64,000 nt of DNA, taken from positions 62,001 to 126,000 of the forward strand of contig NZ_QGTR01000007.1 in the NCBI RefSeq assembly GCF_003182275.1, written 5' to 3'. Below are positions 35,901 to 44,562 of the stretch, piece after piece (position 1 is the first letter of the stretch; every line of letters begins with the position of its first letter). The DNA is from Hoeflea marina. GTDB lineage: Bacteria > Pseudomonadota > Alphaproteobacteria > Rhizobiales > Rhizobiaceae. The notes beneath the pieces were generated by a model. It had not been told where the DNA came from, made no database searches, and saw nothing but the letters and a program-made list of their open reading frames with translations. The position numbers were made by a program, and so were the translations under genes.

Positions 35901-36442
35901 GCGCGCCGGGAGCGGTTTCGCGCGCCGCCGCCCGCTCGCTGTTCAAGCTGATGGCTATCAAGGACGAATATGAGGTCGCCCGGCTTTATTCGGACGGCAG
36001 TTTCAATCGGCAGATCCTGGCTCAATTCGAGAGCTATGATCGCATCGAGTATCACCTGGCGCCACCGTTCCTTGGGCGCAGGAACTCGGCGGGGCATCCG
36101 GTGAAGTCCTCTTTCGGCCCCAGGATGGGAGTTCTGTTCTCCGTCCTGGCGCGATTGCGGGTGCTGCGGGGGACGGCTTTCGATGTGTTCGGTTATGCAA
36201 CCGAAAGGCGCATGGAGCGGAAGCTGCTTGTGGATTTTGAAACCGAATTGCAAGAAATTCCCGCGGCATTGTCGTCGCATAACATGAAAGCGGCATCTGA
36301 CTTCCTTTGCTACCCGCTTCAGATCAGAGGATACGGGCACGTCAAAACCAAGAGTAAGCAAATTTCAGATGAAAATAAGAAAAAACTTTGGGATTCTTTC
36401 GTAACAGACGCCTATGTTCCAGATCTGTCGGCGGCAGAATAG
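32963..36442 (+). CDS. single-chain indolepyruvate ferredoxin oxidoreductase family protein
   Basis: This 1159-residue enzyme fuses the TPP-binding alpha and the gamma-type beta domains of 2-ketoacid:ferredoxin oxidoreductases. The N-terminal pyrimidine-type domain (about 20-350) begins GSQAVVRMLLMQ and has GYRGSPLGGLD; a TPP-pyrophosphate domain follows with FCSGCPHNSSTKVPEGS, GIGCHFMSLWM and MGGEGAQWVGQAPF. An iron-sulfur insertion at about 635-685 has CEGCGDCGVKSNC and later cysteines. The gamma domain starts GIGGTGVVTIGAILGMAA near residue 730. It probably decarboxylates indolepyruvate or other aromatic/branched 2-oxo acids to acyl-CoA. The ATG at 32963 gives six bases after GGAGG; an ATG two codons earlier is too close. 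The last 60 codons are unusually AT-rich. Confidence 0.9.
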   Translation: MTVHDVSLDDKFDLNRERIFVTGSQAVVRMLLMQHERDRRAGLNTAGFISGYRGSPLGGLDQQIERARRQLAPRNIVFQPGLNEELAATACWGSQQTGLDGKGKFDGVFALWYGKGPGVDRAGDVFRHANLAGSATHGGVLALMGDDHTAESSTNAHQTEFNFIDTMIPVLNPAGVQEIIDYGLYGFALSRFAGTWAALKCVKDNVESTASVDAALERLSVVIPEFAMPPGGLNSRHGELDFLGQEARLHEYKRGAASAFIRANGLNRIIYSGGANARIGILTVGKNYLDVRQALDDLGIDERRANELGIRLFKVACPWPFDREDMQPFVEGLDMVIVVEEKRSLLESQLREALYGTANQPVVVGKRDERGDWLFPAKGALDPNDIAVAIGERILRVVGHVEDIDAKVKRIRQFQSMLGEMTDVASRTPYFCSGCPHNSSTKVPEGSIAAAGIGCHFMSLWMDRDTVGFTQMGGEGAQWVGQAPFSERTHIFQNLGDGTYNHSGVLALRFAVASGVNITYKILYNDAVAMTGGQTHEGGLSVDAIARQVRAEGVERVALVSDDPSRYGTAMNWPSGMTISHRADMDEVQRELRDIPGTTVLIYDQTCAAEKRRRRKRGNYPDPDRRVIINELVCEGCGDCGVKSNCVSVQPVETEFGRKRRIDQSSCNKDFSCLDGFCPSFVTVHGGRIRRADTSAARGAVDPLEGVPEAPLLPLDAGWAAIIDGIGGTGVVTIGAILGMAAHLDGKGCGMIDMAGLAQKGGAVFSHVRIAASPADITAIRISAGKADLVLGCDLVVSGSRKVLAAVREGETRVLVNTNEVMPGEFTRNADFSLPTERIKRAIVAAAGPAQSTFFDASLAATRLFGNALAANMLMLGMACQKGALPLSSGSIEAAVRLNGQAVEMNIEAFRWGRSAAHDPEAVLARIGARATEGEPAPEPVADLIDKRASFLASYQNARYALRYRALLEPVVAAEIRLTGAPGAVSRAAARSLFKLMAIKDEYEVARLYSDGSFNRQILAQFESYDRIEYHLAPPFLGRRNSAGHPVKSSFGPRMGVLFSVLARLRVLRGTAFDVFGYATERRMERKLLVDFETELQEIPAALSSHNMKAASDFLCYPLQIRGYGHVKTKSKQISDENKKKLWDSFVTDAYVPDLSAAE

Positions 36443-36600
36443 TACAATATATAATTTTACTACTTACGTTTCTTCTTGAAGTGTATCTTCTAGTGAGAAG
36501 GTCAGGCTATACGACAATTGCAATCGCAGGTAATGCTTTTGGTGAACCCATTCTTAATGAACCCCGTGTAGAGTGGGGGCCTGATTCAATAGGTCCCAAA

Positions 36601-38928
36601 ATGCAGCCAATGGGCAACACTGTGCTAGCGGCCGACGTCCGGCTCTCCTTCGTCGAGTCGCTCTACCAGAAGCGGGAAACGCTGTTTGCCGGCATGATCG
36701 TGCATGTCATCGTGGCGATGGCGGTGTATCTGCGCCTCAACGATCCGTTCTACCTCTTCTGCGCCCTGGCGGTGTTCTGCATCTGGTTTTGCCGCGTGCT
36801 CGGAATGCGCGCCTTCGACCGCTGCGACAGCAGCAAGTTCACGCTGGCCGAAACGCTCTTGTGGGAGCGGTGGTATGTCGCGGGTTCGCTCAGCATCGCT
36901 TTCACACTGGGCTCCATGAGCGCCTACGCCCTGGTGGTGGCGAACGATCCCTTCGCGGAACTGGCGACGATTTCGGTGACCATGGCGACAATGATTTCCG
37001 TCGTCGGGCGCAATTTCGGCTCGCGTCTGAACGCGGACATGATCATTCTGGCTGCATGCCTGCCCTTGATGGCCGGTTTCATGCTCGCCGGCGACCCATT
37101 CATGATCGTGCTGGCAATCATGCTGCTGCCGTTCTTCCTGACCACACGCTCGATGGCCAACGGGGTGCGCGATTTCCTGTTCAACACGGTGACCGCCGAA
37201 CGCGAGACAGCCCAGATCGCTGAACGCTTCGACACGGCGCTCAACAACATGTCGCATGGGCTGTTCATGCTGGACGGCGACGGCCGGATAGAGGTCGCCA
37301 ACCACAAGGCCCGCGAGATCTTCAATATCGAAGACGGGCTGGATCTGCGCGGACGCTCGTTCAAGGCGGCACTCAGGCTCGGCACACGCAACGGCAAGAT
37401 CGATCGCGGCAACCTGGCACAGATCACCAGCCAGCTGGAACGGCTGACGAGCGGCGGCGAAGCACGCACGCTGATCAAGTTCGACCGAAAGACATGGCTG
37501 GAATTCACCTCGCGGAGACGGGGCGAAAACGGCGTCGTGCTGATATTCGAGGATGTGACCTCGCGGATCGAGCAGGATGACCGGATCCTGCACATGGCCC
37601 GGTTCGACAGCCTGACCGAACTGCCCAACCGCAACTGGTTCGGCGAACTGGTGGCCGAGAAGCTCTCCAGGGTCGACGGCGACCACAAGGTGGCCCTGGC
37701 AGTGCTGGATATCGATGACTTCAAGCACGTCAACGATACCCGCGGCCATGTGTCCGGCGACAAGCTGCTGTGCGCGATCTCGGCACGGTTGAGGTCGATG
37801 GCGCGGCACAAATTTGTCGTTTCGCGTTTCGGCGGCGATGAGTTCGTCCTGTTCTTCCCCGATGCTCCCGACGCGGCGCGGCTGACGCAACTGATGAACA
37901 AGGTGATCGACACGGTGCGCGGCACCTACCTCATCGACGGAAACAAGATCTATGTCAGCCTCAGCGCAGGCGTGGCCCTGGCTCCGGCCCGGGAGGCAAT
38001 TCTCGAGGATCTGCAGATCCGTGCGGATCTGGCGCTCTACGACGCCAAGCGGCGTGACAAGAATCGCTGGTCGCTGTTCGTCGAATCGATGGACGCCAAG
38101 TATTCCGCGCGCCAGCGCCTTAAGGCGGATCTCCGCGAAGCCATTCGCGGCGAAACGATGGGCATCGTGTATCAGCCGATGTTCGAACCCACGGGCACCC
38201 GGATCGTCGGCGCGGAAGCGCTTTCGCGCTGGAACCATCCGGATCTTGGACCCATCTCGCCGGCCGTCTACATTCCCCTGGCCGAAGAGCTGGGCATCAT
38301 CAGCGATCTCACCCACGGCATGATCAACAAGGCGGCGCGGGATTGCGCCACCTGGCCGGATCACCTGTTCGTCTCGGTCAACCTCTCCGCGCACGACGTT
38401 CGAAGCCGGGAAATCGTCTCCGTCGTGGCCGACACGCTGGATCGCCACAATCTGGATGCGAAGCGCCTGCACCTCGAGATCACCGAAAGCGCGCTGATGG
38501 ATGATCTCGCAAGCGTGAGGACCATCCTGCAGGAATTGCGCTCGATGGGTGTCACGATGGCCATCGATGACTTCGGGACCGGCTATTCCAGCCTGAGCTA
38601 TCTCGACATGCTGCCCATCAACAAGGTGAAGATCGACCGCGCCTTCGTGATGAACATCACCGAGGACGAGCGCAAGCTGAAACTGCTGCGCGGTGTCGTG
38701 CATCTGTCGCGCGAACTCGGTCTCGACATCGTGGTCGAGGGCGTGGAGACCGAGGCGCAGTTGAAGCTGATCCAGGACAACAATTGTGCCGATCTCATCC
38801 AGGGCTTCATCTTCGGAATGCCGATGCCGAACAGCGCTCTTGTCGAACTCATGAACAAGCTTGGAAACGGTCCCTACCGCAGGCAGCCGGTCAGCATGGC
38901 CAGCCACCGGGACGCCGGACGGAACTGA
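36601..38928 (+). CDS. membrane GGDEF-EAL cyclic-di-GMP enzyme with PAS domain
   Basis: This 775-residue protein has several membrane helices (about 18-210), a PAS domain (MSHGLFMLDGDGRIEVANHKA, ending in FEDVTSRIEQDD), an intact GGDEF active site in RFGGDEFVLFF, and an EAL domain with AEALSRWNHPDLG, ITESALMDD, DDFGTGYSSLSYLD and VEGVETEAQ, all consistent with catalytic competence. It could therefore make and break c-di-GMP, with the net direction set by the sensor part. The start is uncertain: ATG at 36601 or 36610, neither with a good ribosome-binding site, and the frame remains open upstream through an AT-rich stretch that encodes another hydrophobic segment. Confidence 0.88.
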   Translation: MQPMGNTVLAADVRLSFVESLYQKRETLFAGMIVHVIVAMAVYLRLNDPFYLFCALAVFCIWFCRVLGMRAFDRCDSSKFTLAETLLWERWYVAGSLSIAFTLGSMSAYALVVANDPFAELATISVTMATMISVVGRNFGSRLNADMIILAACLPLMAGFMLAGDPFMIVLAIMLLPFFLTTRSMANGVRDFLFNTVTAERETAQIAERFDTALNNMSHGLFMLDGDGRIEVANHKAREIFNIEDGLDLRGRSFKAALRLGTRNGKIDRGNLAQITSQLERLTSGGEARTLIKFDRKTWLEFTSRRRGENGVVLIFEDVTSRIEQDDRILHMARFDSLTELPNRNWFGELVAEKLSRVDGDHKVALAVLDIDDFKHVNDTRGHVSGDKLLCAISARLRSMARHKFVVSRFGGDEFVLFFPDAPDAARLTQLMNKVIDTVRGTYLIDGNKIYVSLSAGVALAPAREAILEDLQIRADLALYDAKRRDKNRWSLFVESMDAKYSARQRLKADLREAIRGETMGIVYQPMFEPTGTRIVGAEALSRWNHPDLGPISPAVYIPLAEELGIISDLTHGMINKAARDCATWPDHLFVSVNLSAHDVRSREIVSVVADTLDRHNLDAKRLHLEITESALMDDLASVRTILQELRSMGVTMAIDDFGTGYSSLSYLDMLPINKVKIDRAFVMNITEDERKLKLLRGVVHLSRELGLDIVVEGVETEAQLKLIQDNNCADLIQGFIFGMPMPNSALVELMNKLGNGPYRRQPVSMASHRDAGRN

Positions 38929-39187
38929 TCCGGACCGGCGCGGGCGTCCCGCACATCCGGCGTGGGCAAATCGGGACCATTTTGCAGGCTGCGCGCGGCT
39001 GTCCGCCGCCTGCTTTTCACCAGAGGAAGTTGCAGGTGCTTTTTGACAGCCGGGCCGGCCGAAGCCCCCTAACCATTGAGTTTATTAACCATAACTGAAT
39101 TTCCGGACTTCGAAATCATTCAATTTTGATTGATTAACCTCCTATTAAGGATAAGCTCCACTCATCGGATATCCACCGGGGGCTGTG

Positions 39188-39931
39188 ATGCTAGATAGGA
39201 CTGTCGAGAAACCGGTTGCGTCCCGGTTTGGCGCAAATGTGATGCGCTTCCTGAACAACATCGAGTATCGACGCATCGAATCCACCGAGGATCTCGAGGA
39301 CATCGCGAGGATCCGCTACCGGGCCATGTCCTCCGTCGGCCTGGCACCGCCGGACGGGACAATCCTGATCGACGATCTCGATTTCAAGCCGAATGCCCAT
39401 ATCCTGGGCATCTATTTCGACGAGCGGCTGGTGTCGACGCTTCGCATCCATCACGTTACATCCAGCGAGCGCGATTCGGTGGCCGTGGCCCACTTTCCCG
39501 ACGTCATGAATCCGCTGCTCGACGCGGGGCACACCTTCATCGACCCGGTGCGCTTTGCCGCTGATCCTGCAATCATGCGGGAATATCCGATGCTGCCCTA
39601 TCTGACATTGCGGATCGTCACCATGGCGACAGACTATTTCCAGACCGATTACTGCCTGTCGGTGATCAAGCCCAACCACCGAGCGTTCTACAAGCGTATC
39701 TTCAATTTCAAGCCGATGGTCGAGCCCCGCTACTTTCCGAAGTACGGCAGCAATATCGAGCTGCACTGGTCCGACAGGATTGCCGATCTGCAGAACATCT
39801 ATGACCGCTTCCCCTTCTTCAATTCCAAGCCCATAGAGCGGCGCCTGATGTTTGCGCCGCAGGCCCAGCTGGGTATGCCGTCACTGACCGTGCGACCGAC
39901 CGCCCAGTATGCATTCGAACGGCTGAACTGA
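39188..39931 (+). CDS. FeeM-like N-acyl amino-acid synthase (GNAT fold, autoinducer-synthase-related)
   Basis: This 247-residue protein belongs to the FeeM-type GNAT-fold acyltransferases, distantly related to LuxI synthases. Features include IESTEDLEDIARIRYRAM (the N-terminal arginine-tyrosine region), an acidic stretch PPDGTILIDDLDFKPNA, the central sheet with ILGIYFDERLVSTLRIHHV, and VIKPNHRAFYKRIFNFKPM, which resembles the acyl-chain pocket end. FeeM proteins attach fatty-acyl chains to amino acids such as tyrosine, and the substrate is unknown here. A GTG immediately before the ATG is an alternative start. No partner transcription factor is adjacent; the GGDEF-EAL gene precedes it. Confidence 0.75.
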   Translation: MLDRTVEKPVASRFGANVMRFLNNIEYRRIESTEDLEDIARIRYRAMSSVGLAPPDGTILIDDLDFKPNAHILGIYFDERLVSTLRIHHVTSSERDSVAVAHFPDVMNPLLDAGHTFIDPVRFAADPAIMREYPMLPYLTLRIVTMATDYFQTDYCLSVIKPNHRAFYKRIFNFKPMVEPRYFPKYGSNIELHWSDRIADLQNIYDRFPFFNSKPIERRLMFAPQAQLGMPSLTVRPTAQYAFERLN

Positions 39932-40063
39932 CCGGCTCGACCCGGCGGAGCTGCGCTGGGTGACGCAATTGAACGATGACGATGGCGCCGGGGCGCCCTT
40001 CTCCATTGCACATCGAGATGCGTTTGTGTAAGCCGTCTGTATCTGGATCAATGGGAGAACACC

Positions 40064-40288
40064 ATGTCTGAACATGTTGGCGGTGCAGCCGAAACCGGCG
40101 CGGCAATGGATTATTCCGAACACGACAAGACCTATGGCGGCTTTCTGGCCATGGCAAAATACGGCACGATCCACATCATCGCGCTGCTGATCGCAATGGC
40201 GGTCTTCTTCTTCACCGGCGCAGGCGCCATCGTCAGCTTCCTGACCTTCGTGGTTCTGGCTGCCGGCATCAGCTATCTGATGCGTTGA
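40064..40288 (+). CDS. aa3-type cytochrome c oxidase subunit IV (small bacterial type)
   Basis: This 74-residue protein matches the small alphaproteobacterial subunit IV of aa3 oxidase: a soluble N-terminal part with DYSEHDKTYGGFLAMAKYG and one or two membrane helices (HIIALLIAMAVFFF and IVSFLTFVVLAAGISYL). GGGAG precedes the ATG. It is directly upstream of the pnt genes, an arrangement seen in other Rhizobiales, even though the rest of the oxidase is elsewhere. Confidence 0.85.
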   Translation: MSEHVGGAAETGAAMDYSEHDKTYGGFLAMAKYGTIHIIALLIAMAVFFFTGAGAIVSFLTFVVLAAGISYLMR

Positions 40289-40362
40289 GCTGAATTGCTG
40301 AAGCCGTAGCGCTGCCTGGCCCGGCCCGAGCAGATGATTGCCAGCAAATGGAGGGGCTTGTT

Positions 40363-41514
40363 GTGGGTGATACTGTCTACATAGCCAAGGAATCCGACGC
40401 GCTCGAACCGCGAGTCGCCGCGTCACCGGATACCGTGAAGAGAATGACGGCGCTGGGCCTGGACGTGATCGTCCAGAAAGGCGCGGGGGCAGGATCGCAG
40501 ATATCCGACGAGGCCTTCCAGGCGGCGGGAGCCCGGATCGGAACCGCGGCCGACGCCAAGAAGGCCGATGTGGTGCTGCGCGTGCGCCGCCCGTCCGACA
40601 CCGACATCAAGTCGCTCAAGGCAGGCGCCATCGTGTTGGCGCAGATGGATCCCTATGGCAACGAACCGGCACTGGCCGCCCTTGCCAAGGCCGGCGTGAC
40701 CGCCTTTGCCATGGAGCTGATGCCGCGCATTACCCGGGCGCAGTCGATGGATGTGCTGTCGTCCCAGGCAAACCTGGCCGGATACCAGGCGGTCATCGAG
40801 GCGGCGCACAGCTTCGGCCGCGCCATGCCGATGATGATGACGGCGGCCGGCACGGTGGCGGCCGCCAAGGTGTTCGTGATGGGCGCCGGCGTCGCCGGAC
40901 TTCAGGCCATCGCCACCGCCCGCCGGCTCGGCGCCGCGGTTTCGGCCACCGATGTTCGCCCCGCGGCCAAGGAGCAGGTTGCCTCGCTCGGCGCCAAGTT
41001 CATCGCGGTCGAGGACGACGAGTTCAAGGCGGCCGAGACCGCCGGCGGCTACGCCAAGGAAATGTCGAAGGAATACCAGGCCAAGCAGGCCGCCCTCGTC
41101 GCCGACCACATCTCCAAGCAGGACATCGTGGTGACCACGGCGCTCATCCCCGGACGTCCGGCGCCGAGGCTGATATCGCGCGACATGCTCAAGGGCATGA
41201 AGCCGGGCTCCGTGGCCGTCGATCTGGCCGTCGAGCGCGGCGGCAACATCGAGGGCGCCAGGCCCGGCGAGACGGTCGTCATCGACGGCGTCACGGTCAT
41301 CGGACTGCTGAACCTGCCGGGCCGCATCGCCGCCAGTGCGTCGCTGCTCTACGCCAAGAACCTGTACACATTCCTGGAAACCATGGTCGACAAGGAATCC
41401 GGGTCGGTCAAAGTCAACATGGATGACGAGCTGGTCAAGGCCACGGCGCTCACCCATGCCGGCGCCATCGTCCATCCCGCCTTTGGCGGCCAGACCAGCA
41501 AGGGAGCAGAGTGA
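40363..41514 (+). CDS. pntAA: NAD(P) transhydrogenase subunit alpha, soluble part 1
   Basis: This 383-residue NAD(H)-binding domain I of the proton-translocating transhydrogenase starts [27 protein letters not shown]. It has the nucleotide motif [20 protein letters not shown] near 170 and the mobile-loop region around [15 protein letters not shown]. The enzyme drives NADPH formation from NADH using the proton gradient. GTG at 40363 is preferred to the ATG five codons earlier because GGAGGGG overlaps the latter and lies six bases before the GTG. The subunit is split from its membrane part, as in most alphaproteobacteria, and its stop overlaps pntAB (TGATG). Confidence 0.93.
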   Translation: MGDTVYIAKESDALEPRVAASPDTVKRMTALGLDVIVQKGAGAGSQISDEAFQAAGARIGTAADAKKADVVLRVRRPSDTDIKSLKAGAIVLAQMDPYGNEPALAALAKAGVTAFAMELMPRITRAQSMDVLSSQANLAGYQAVIEAAHSFGRAMPMMMTAAGTVAAAKVFVMGAGVAGLQAIATARRLGAAVSATDVRPAAKEQVASLGAKFIAVEDDEFKAAETAGGYAKEMSKEYQAKQAALVADHISKQDIVVTTALIPGRPAPRLISRDMLKGMKPGSVAVDLAVERGGNIEGARPGETVVIDGVTVIGLLNLPGRIAASASLLYAKNLYTFLETMVDKESGSVKVNMDDELVKATALTHAGAIVHPAFGGQTSKGAE

Positions 41515-41930
41515 TGGCCGGAACCGTGCTCGACACAGCCCTCGAAAACCTCGACCAGGCGCTTGAGGCGGTTCGCACCGCCGCCCAGTCGCAGGCAGTC
41601 GCCGACGGCGCCGCCGCCGCCGCCCATGTGGCCACCGGAGGAGTGATCGATCCCTTCATCTTCCGCTTCGCCATCTTCATCCTGGCGATCTTCGTCGGCT
41701 ACTACGTCGTCTGGTCGGTGACTCCGGCCCTGCATACCCCGCTCATGGCCGTGACCAATGCGATCTCGTCGGTCATCGTCGTCGGCGCGCTGCTGGCCGT
41801 CGGCGCCTCGGCGACAGGGATGGCGACCGGATTTGGCTTTGTCGCGCTGGTGCTTGCCTCGGTGAACATCTTCGGCGGCTTCCTCGTGACCCAGCGCATG
41901 CTGGCCATGTACAAGAAAAAAGAGAAGTGA
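41514..41930 (+). CDS. pntAB: NAD(P) transhydrogenase subunit alpha, membrane part 2
   Basis: This 138-residue subunit has an alanine-rich soluble lead (to about residue 40) and three membrane helices ending [19 protein letters not shown]. It forms part of the proton channel between the soluble domains of PntAA and PntB. The ATG shares a base with the pntAA stop. The Ala-rich N-terminus is long for the family. Confidence 0.92.
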   Translation: MAGTVLDTALENLDQALEAVRTAAQSQAVADGAAAAAHVATGGVIDPFIFRFAIFILAIFVGYYVVWSVTPALHTPLMAVTNAISSVIVVGALLAVGASATGMATGFGFVALVLASVNIFGGFLVTQRMLAMYKKKEK

Positions 41931-41940
41931 GGGAAAGCTG

Positions 41941-43338
41941 ATGTCCGAGAACCTTGCAGCTTTCCTCTATCTTGTCTCCGGCGTGCTGTTCATCATGGCG
42001 CTGCGCGGGCTTTCGCATCCGACCACCAGCCGGCAGGGCAACACCTACGGAATGGTCGGCATGGGAATTGCCATCGTCACCACGCTGCTTCTGGCCAAGC
42101 CGTCGCTGAGCAGCCTCGGGCTGATCCTCGTCGGCATCGCGGCCGGCGGTGGCGCGGGCGCCTGGATCGCGCGCAAGATCCCGATGACCTCGATGCCGCA
42201 GCTGGTGGCCGGCTTCCATTCGCTGGTCGGCCTGGCCGCCGTGCTGGTGGCCGCCGCCGCGCTCTATTCGCCGCACGCCTTCGGCATCGGCGAGGTGGGG
42301 CAGATCCACGGTCAGGCTCTGGTGGAAATGTCGCTCGGCGTCGCCATCGGCGCGGTGACCTTCACCGGCTCGATCATCGCCTTCCTCAAGCTCGACGGCC
42401 GCATGTCCGGCAAGCCGATCATGCTGCCGATGCGCCATGTGCTCAATGCCGGGCTGGCGATCGCCATCGTCGTCTTCATCGCCATCCTGGTCGCCACCGA
42501 AAGCCACACCGTGTTCTGGCTGATCGTTCTCTGCGCGCTGGCCCTCGGCGTGCTGCTGATCATTCCGATCGGCGGCGCCGACATGCCGGTGGTGGTCTCG
42601 ATGCTCAACTCCTATTCAGGATGGGCAGCCGCGGGCATCGGCTTCACGTTGGGCAACCTGGCGCTGATCATCACCGGTGCCCTGGTGGGATCGTCGGGCG
42701 CGATCCTGTCCTACATCATGTGCAAGGCGATGAACCGCTCCTTCATTTCGGTCATTCTCGGCGGCTTCGGCGGTGAAGCCGCCGCCGCCGGCGGCGACGA
42801 CATCGACCGCAGCGTCAAGCTTGGATCGGCCGACGACGCGGCCTTCCTGATGATGAACGCCTCCAAGGTCATCATCGTGCCCGGCTACGGAATGGCGGTG
42901 GCCCAGGCGCAGCACGCGGTGCGCGAGCTGGCAGACAAGCTCAAGGCAAACGGTGTCGAGGTCAAATACGCCATCCACCCGGTCGCTGGCCGCATGCCCG
43001 GCCACATGAACGTGCTCCTGGCGGAAGCCAACGTGCCCTACGACGAGGTGTTCGAACTCGAGGACATCAACTCGGAATTCGCCCAGGCAGACGTCGCCTA
43101 CGTGATCGGTGCCAACGACGTCACCAACCCGGCGGCGCGCGACGACAAGACGTCGCCGATCTACGGCATGCCGATCCTCGATGTCGACAAGGCCAAGACC
43201 TGCCTCTTCGTCAAGCGCTCGCTCGGCTCCGGTTATGCCGGGATCGACAACACGCTGTTCTACAAGGACGGCACCATGATGCTGCTCGGCGACGCCAAGA
43301 AGATGACCGACGATATCGTCAAGGCGATGGATCACTGA
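41941..43338 (+). CDS. pntB: NAD(P) transhydrogenase subunit beta
   Basis: This 465-residue subunit has eight or nine membrane helices followed by the NADP(H)-binding domain III. Landmarks are SYSGWAAAGIGFTLGN in the membrane part, VIIVPGYGMAVAQAQHAV (the domain III dinucleotide motif GYGMAVAQAQ), AIHPVAGRMPGHMNVLLAEA, and VIGANDVTNPAARDD near the end. All fit family length and order. It is the last pnt gene and is followed by a terminator. Confidence 0.94.
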   Translation: MSENLAAFLYLVSGVLFIMALRGLSHPTTSRQGNTYGMVGMGIAIVTTLLLAKPSLSSLGLILVGIAAGGGAGAWIARKIPMTSMPQLVAGFHSLVGLAAVLVAAAALYSPHAFGIGEVGQIHGQALVEMSLGVAIGAVTFTGSIIAFLKLDGRMSGKPIMLPMRHVLNAGLAIAIVVFIAILVATESHTVFWLIVLCALALGVLLIIPIGGADMPVVVSMLNSYSGWAAAGIGFTLGNLALIITGALVGSSGAILSYIMCKAMNRSFISVILGGFGGEAAAAGGDDIDRSVKLGSADDAAFLMMNASKVIIVPGYGMAVAQAQHAVRELADKLKANGVEVKYAIHPVAGRMPGHMNVLLAEANVPYDEVFELEDINSEFAQADVAYVIGANDVTNPAARDDKTSPIYGMPILDVDKAKTCLFVKRSLGSGYAGIDNTLFYKDGTMMLLGDAKKMTDDIVKAMDH

Positions 43339-43360
43339 TCCTCAACATTGGGATCACATC

Positions 43361-43391
43361 GGCCCGCACGCTATGGCCTGCGGGCCTTTTC
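43361..43391 (+). terminator. rho-independent terminator of the pnt operon
   Basis: GGCCCGCA (43361-43368) pairs exactly with TGCGGGCC (43379-43386) and runs into TTTT, 23 bases after the pntB stop. Confidence 0.88.
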
Positions 43392-43431
43392 GGTCAGTGG
43401 CAGCCATCCGGCCGCGCGCTGCGAAGAGTGG

Positions 43432-44319
43432 CTATTGGCCACCGATTGACTGCCAGGGGAATGATCGCGCCGTGCGGACAGCCAGCGCAACGGGTCGGGA
43501 GTGCGGTCGTCCAGCCACGGTAACAAGACTGACCTGGCGATAGACCTCCGGCTCGACCACCAGACGGGTTTGAATCCCGTTCTGCATCGGCAGGAATTCC
43601 GGCATGACGGTAATGCCGAGGGCGGCATTCACCATCGCCTGAACCCAGTCCTCACGTTCGCCGACATATCGGATCTCCACGGTCTGATAGGGTCTTGCTA
43701 TGTCAAGGCGCGCAAAGTTGCTGGGAAACTCGCAGTGCAGCCGTTTGACATAGGCTTCGCCTTCGAATTCTGAGAGGGGTACCGCGTTCATTTGCTCAAA
43801 GCGATGACCGGGCGGGAATGCCACCATGTAGCGCTCGCGAAACAATGGGGTCGGCCGCATCCAGTCATCGAAATTTGCTGCGGTGCTTATGGCGATGTCA
43901 ATTTCGCCATGCCGGAGCGCTTCAGTCAGTTCCTCGCAGTTGGCCTCCCAGACATGAAGACGCAATTCCGAGGCGGCTTCTCCAAGGGTCCGCAGATACC
44001 CTGTCAGATGACGTGCGGGCATTGTTGCGACAACGCCTAGCTTCAAAGCCGTGTCAGCATCCGCATAGCGGCGGGCATCGCGTCGCGCGGCCTCCGTCGC
44101 TTCCCGTGCGGCACCCAGATGCTGGCGCATAAGACGCCCGAGATCGGTGAGATGGGTGAGGCTGCGTTCGCGGCGAAAAAGCTGGCCACCAAATTCATCT
44201 TCCAAGGCTTGTATGGCGCGCGTCAGCGACGGCACCGAAACTTCGCAACGTTGCGCCGCGCGGGTGAAATTCAGTGTCTCGCAGGCCATCAGAAAATAGC
44301 GGATCTGGTGCATTTCCAT
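43432..44319 (-). CDS. LysR family transcriptional regulator
   Basis: This 295-residue LysR protein has the DNA-binding helix-turn-helix MEMHQIRYFLMACETLNFTRAAQRCEVSVPSLTRAIQALEDEFGG at the N-terminus and a CysB/OxyR-like effector domain. An AGGAGA site lies before the ATG at 44317-44319. Its base composition is lower in GC than the pnt genes. It is divergent from the unknown gene at 44563, which is its most likely target, giving a two-gene accessory unit. Confidence 0.88.
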   Translation of the reverse strand: MEMHQIRYFLMACETLNFTRAAQRCEVSVPSLTRAIQALEDEFGGQLFRRERSLTHLTDLGRLMRQHLGAAREATEAARRDARRYADADTALKLGVVATMPARHLTGYLRTLGEAASELRLHVWEANCEELTEALRHGEIDIAISTAANFDDWMRPTPLFRERYMVAFPPGHRFEQMNAVPLSEFEGEAYVKRLHCEFPSNFARLDIARPYQTVEIRYVGEREDWVQAMVNAALGITVMPEFLPMQNGIQTRLVVEPEVYRQVSLVTVAGRPHSRPVALAVRTARSFPWQSIGGQ

Positions 44320-44562
44320 GTCGGTCTCCTGGCGAATTCGCATTGAGAGGCATGCAGCTTCTGCTCCTTCCCACAACCCGGGAGGGCATAATCTCATGAA
44401 TGCATGCGGCGGACAATCTGCGGATTAGCGGCGTTGCGCGGAGCGTAACGTCTCGTTAGTCGCAGGTGTCTGGTCGGTTCCAGCGTTTTCCTTCAGGCTT
44501 TTGGTTGGGCCTCTGTCGCAGGCGGGCCCATGCAGAATGGCTTCAACAGGAAAGGAAAGACC

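Noticed and set aside
36388-36600. An upstream extension of the GGDEF-EAL protein from an ATG inside the oxidoreductase gene
   Set aside because: The start would lie within the end of the preceding gene without a ribosome-binding site; the hydrophobic stretch could be a by-product of AT-rich codons. The extension cannot be excluded and is listed as a finding.
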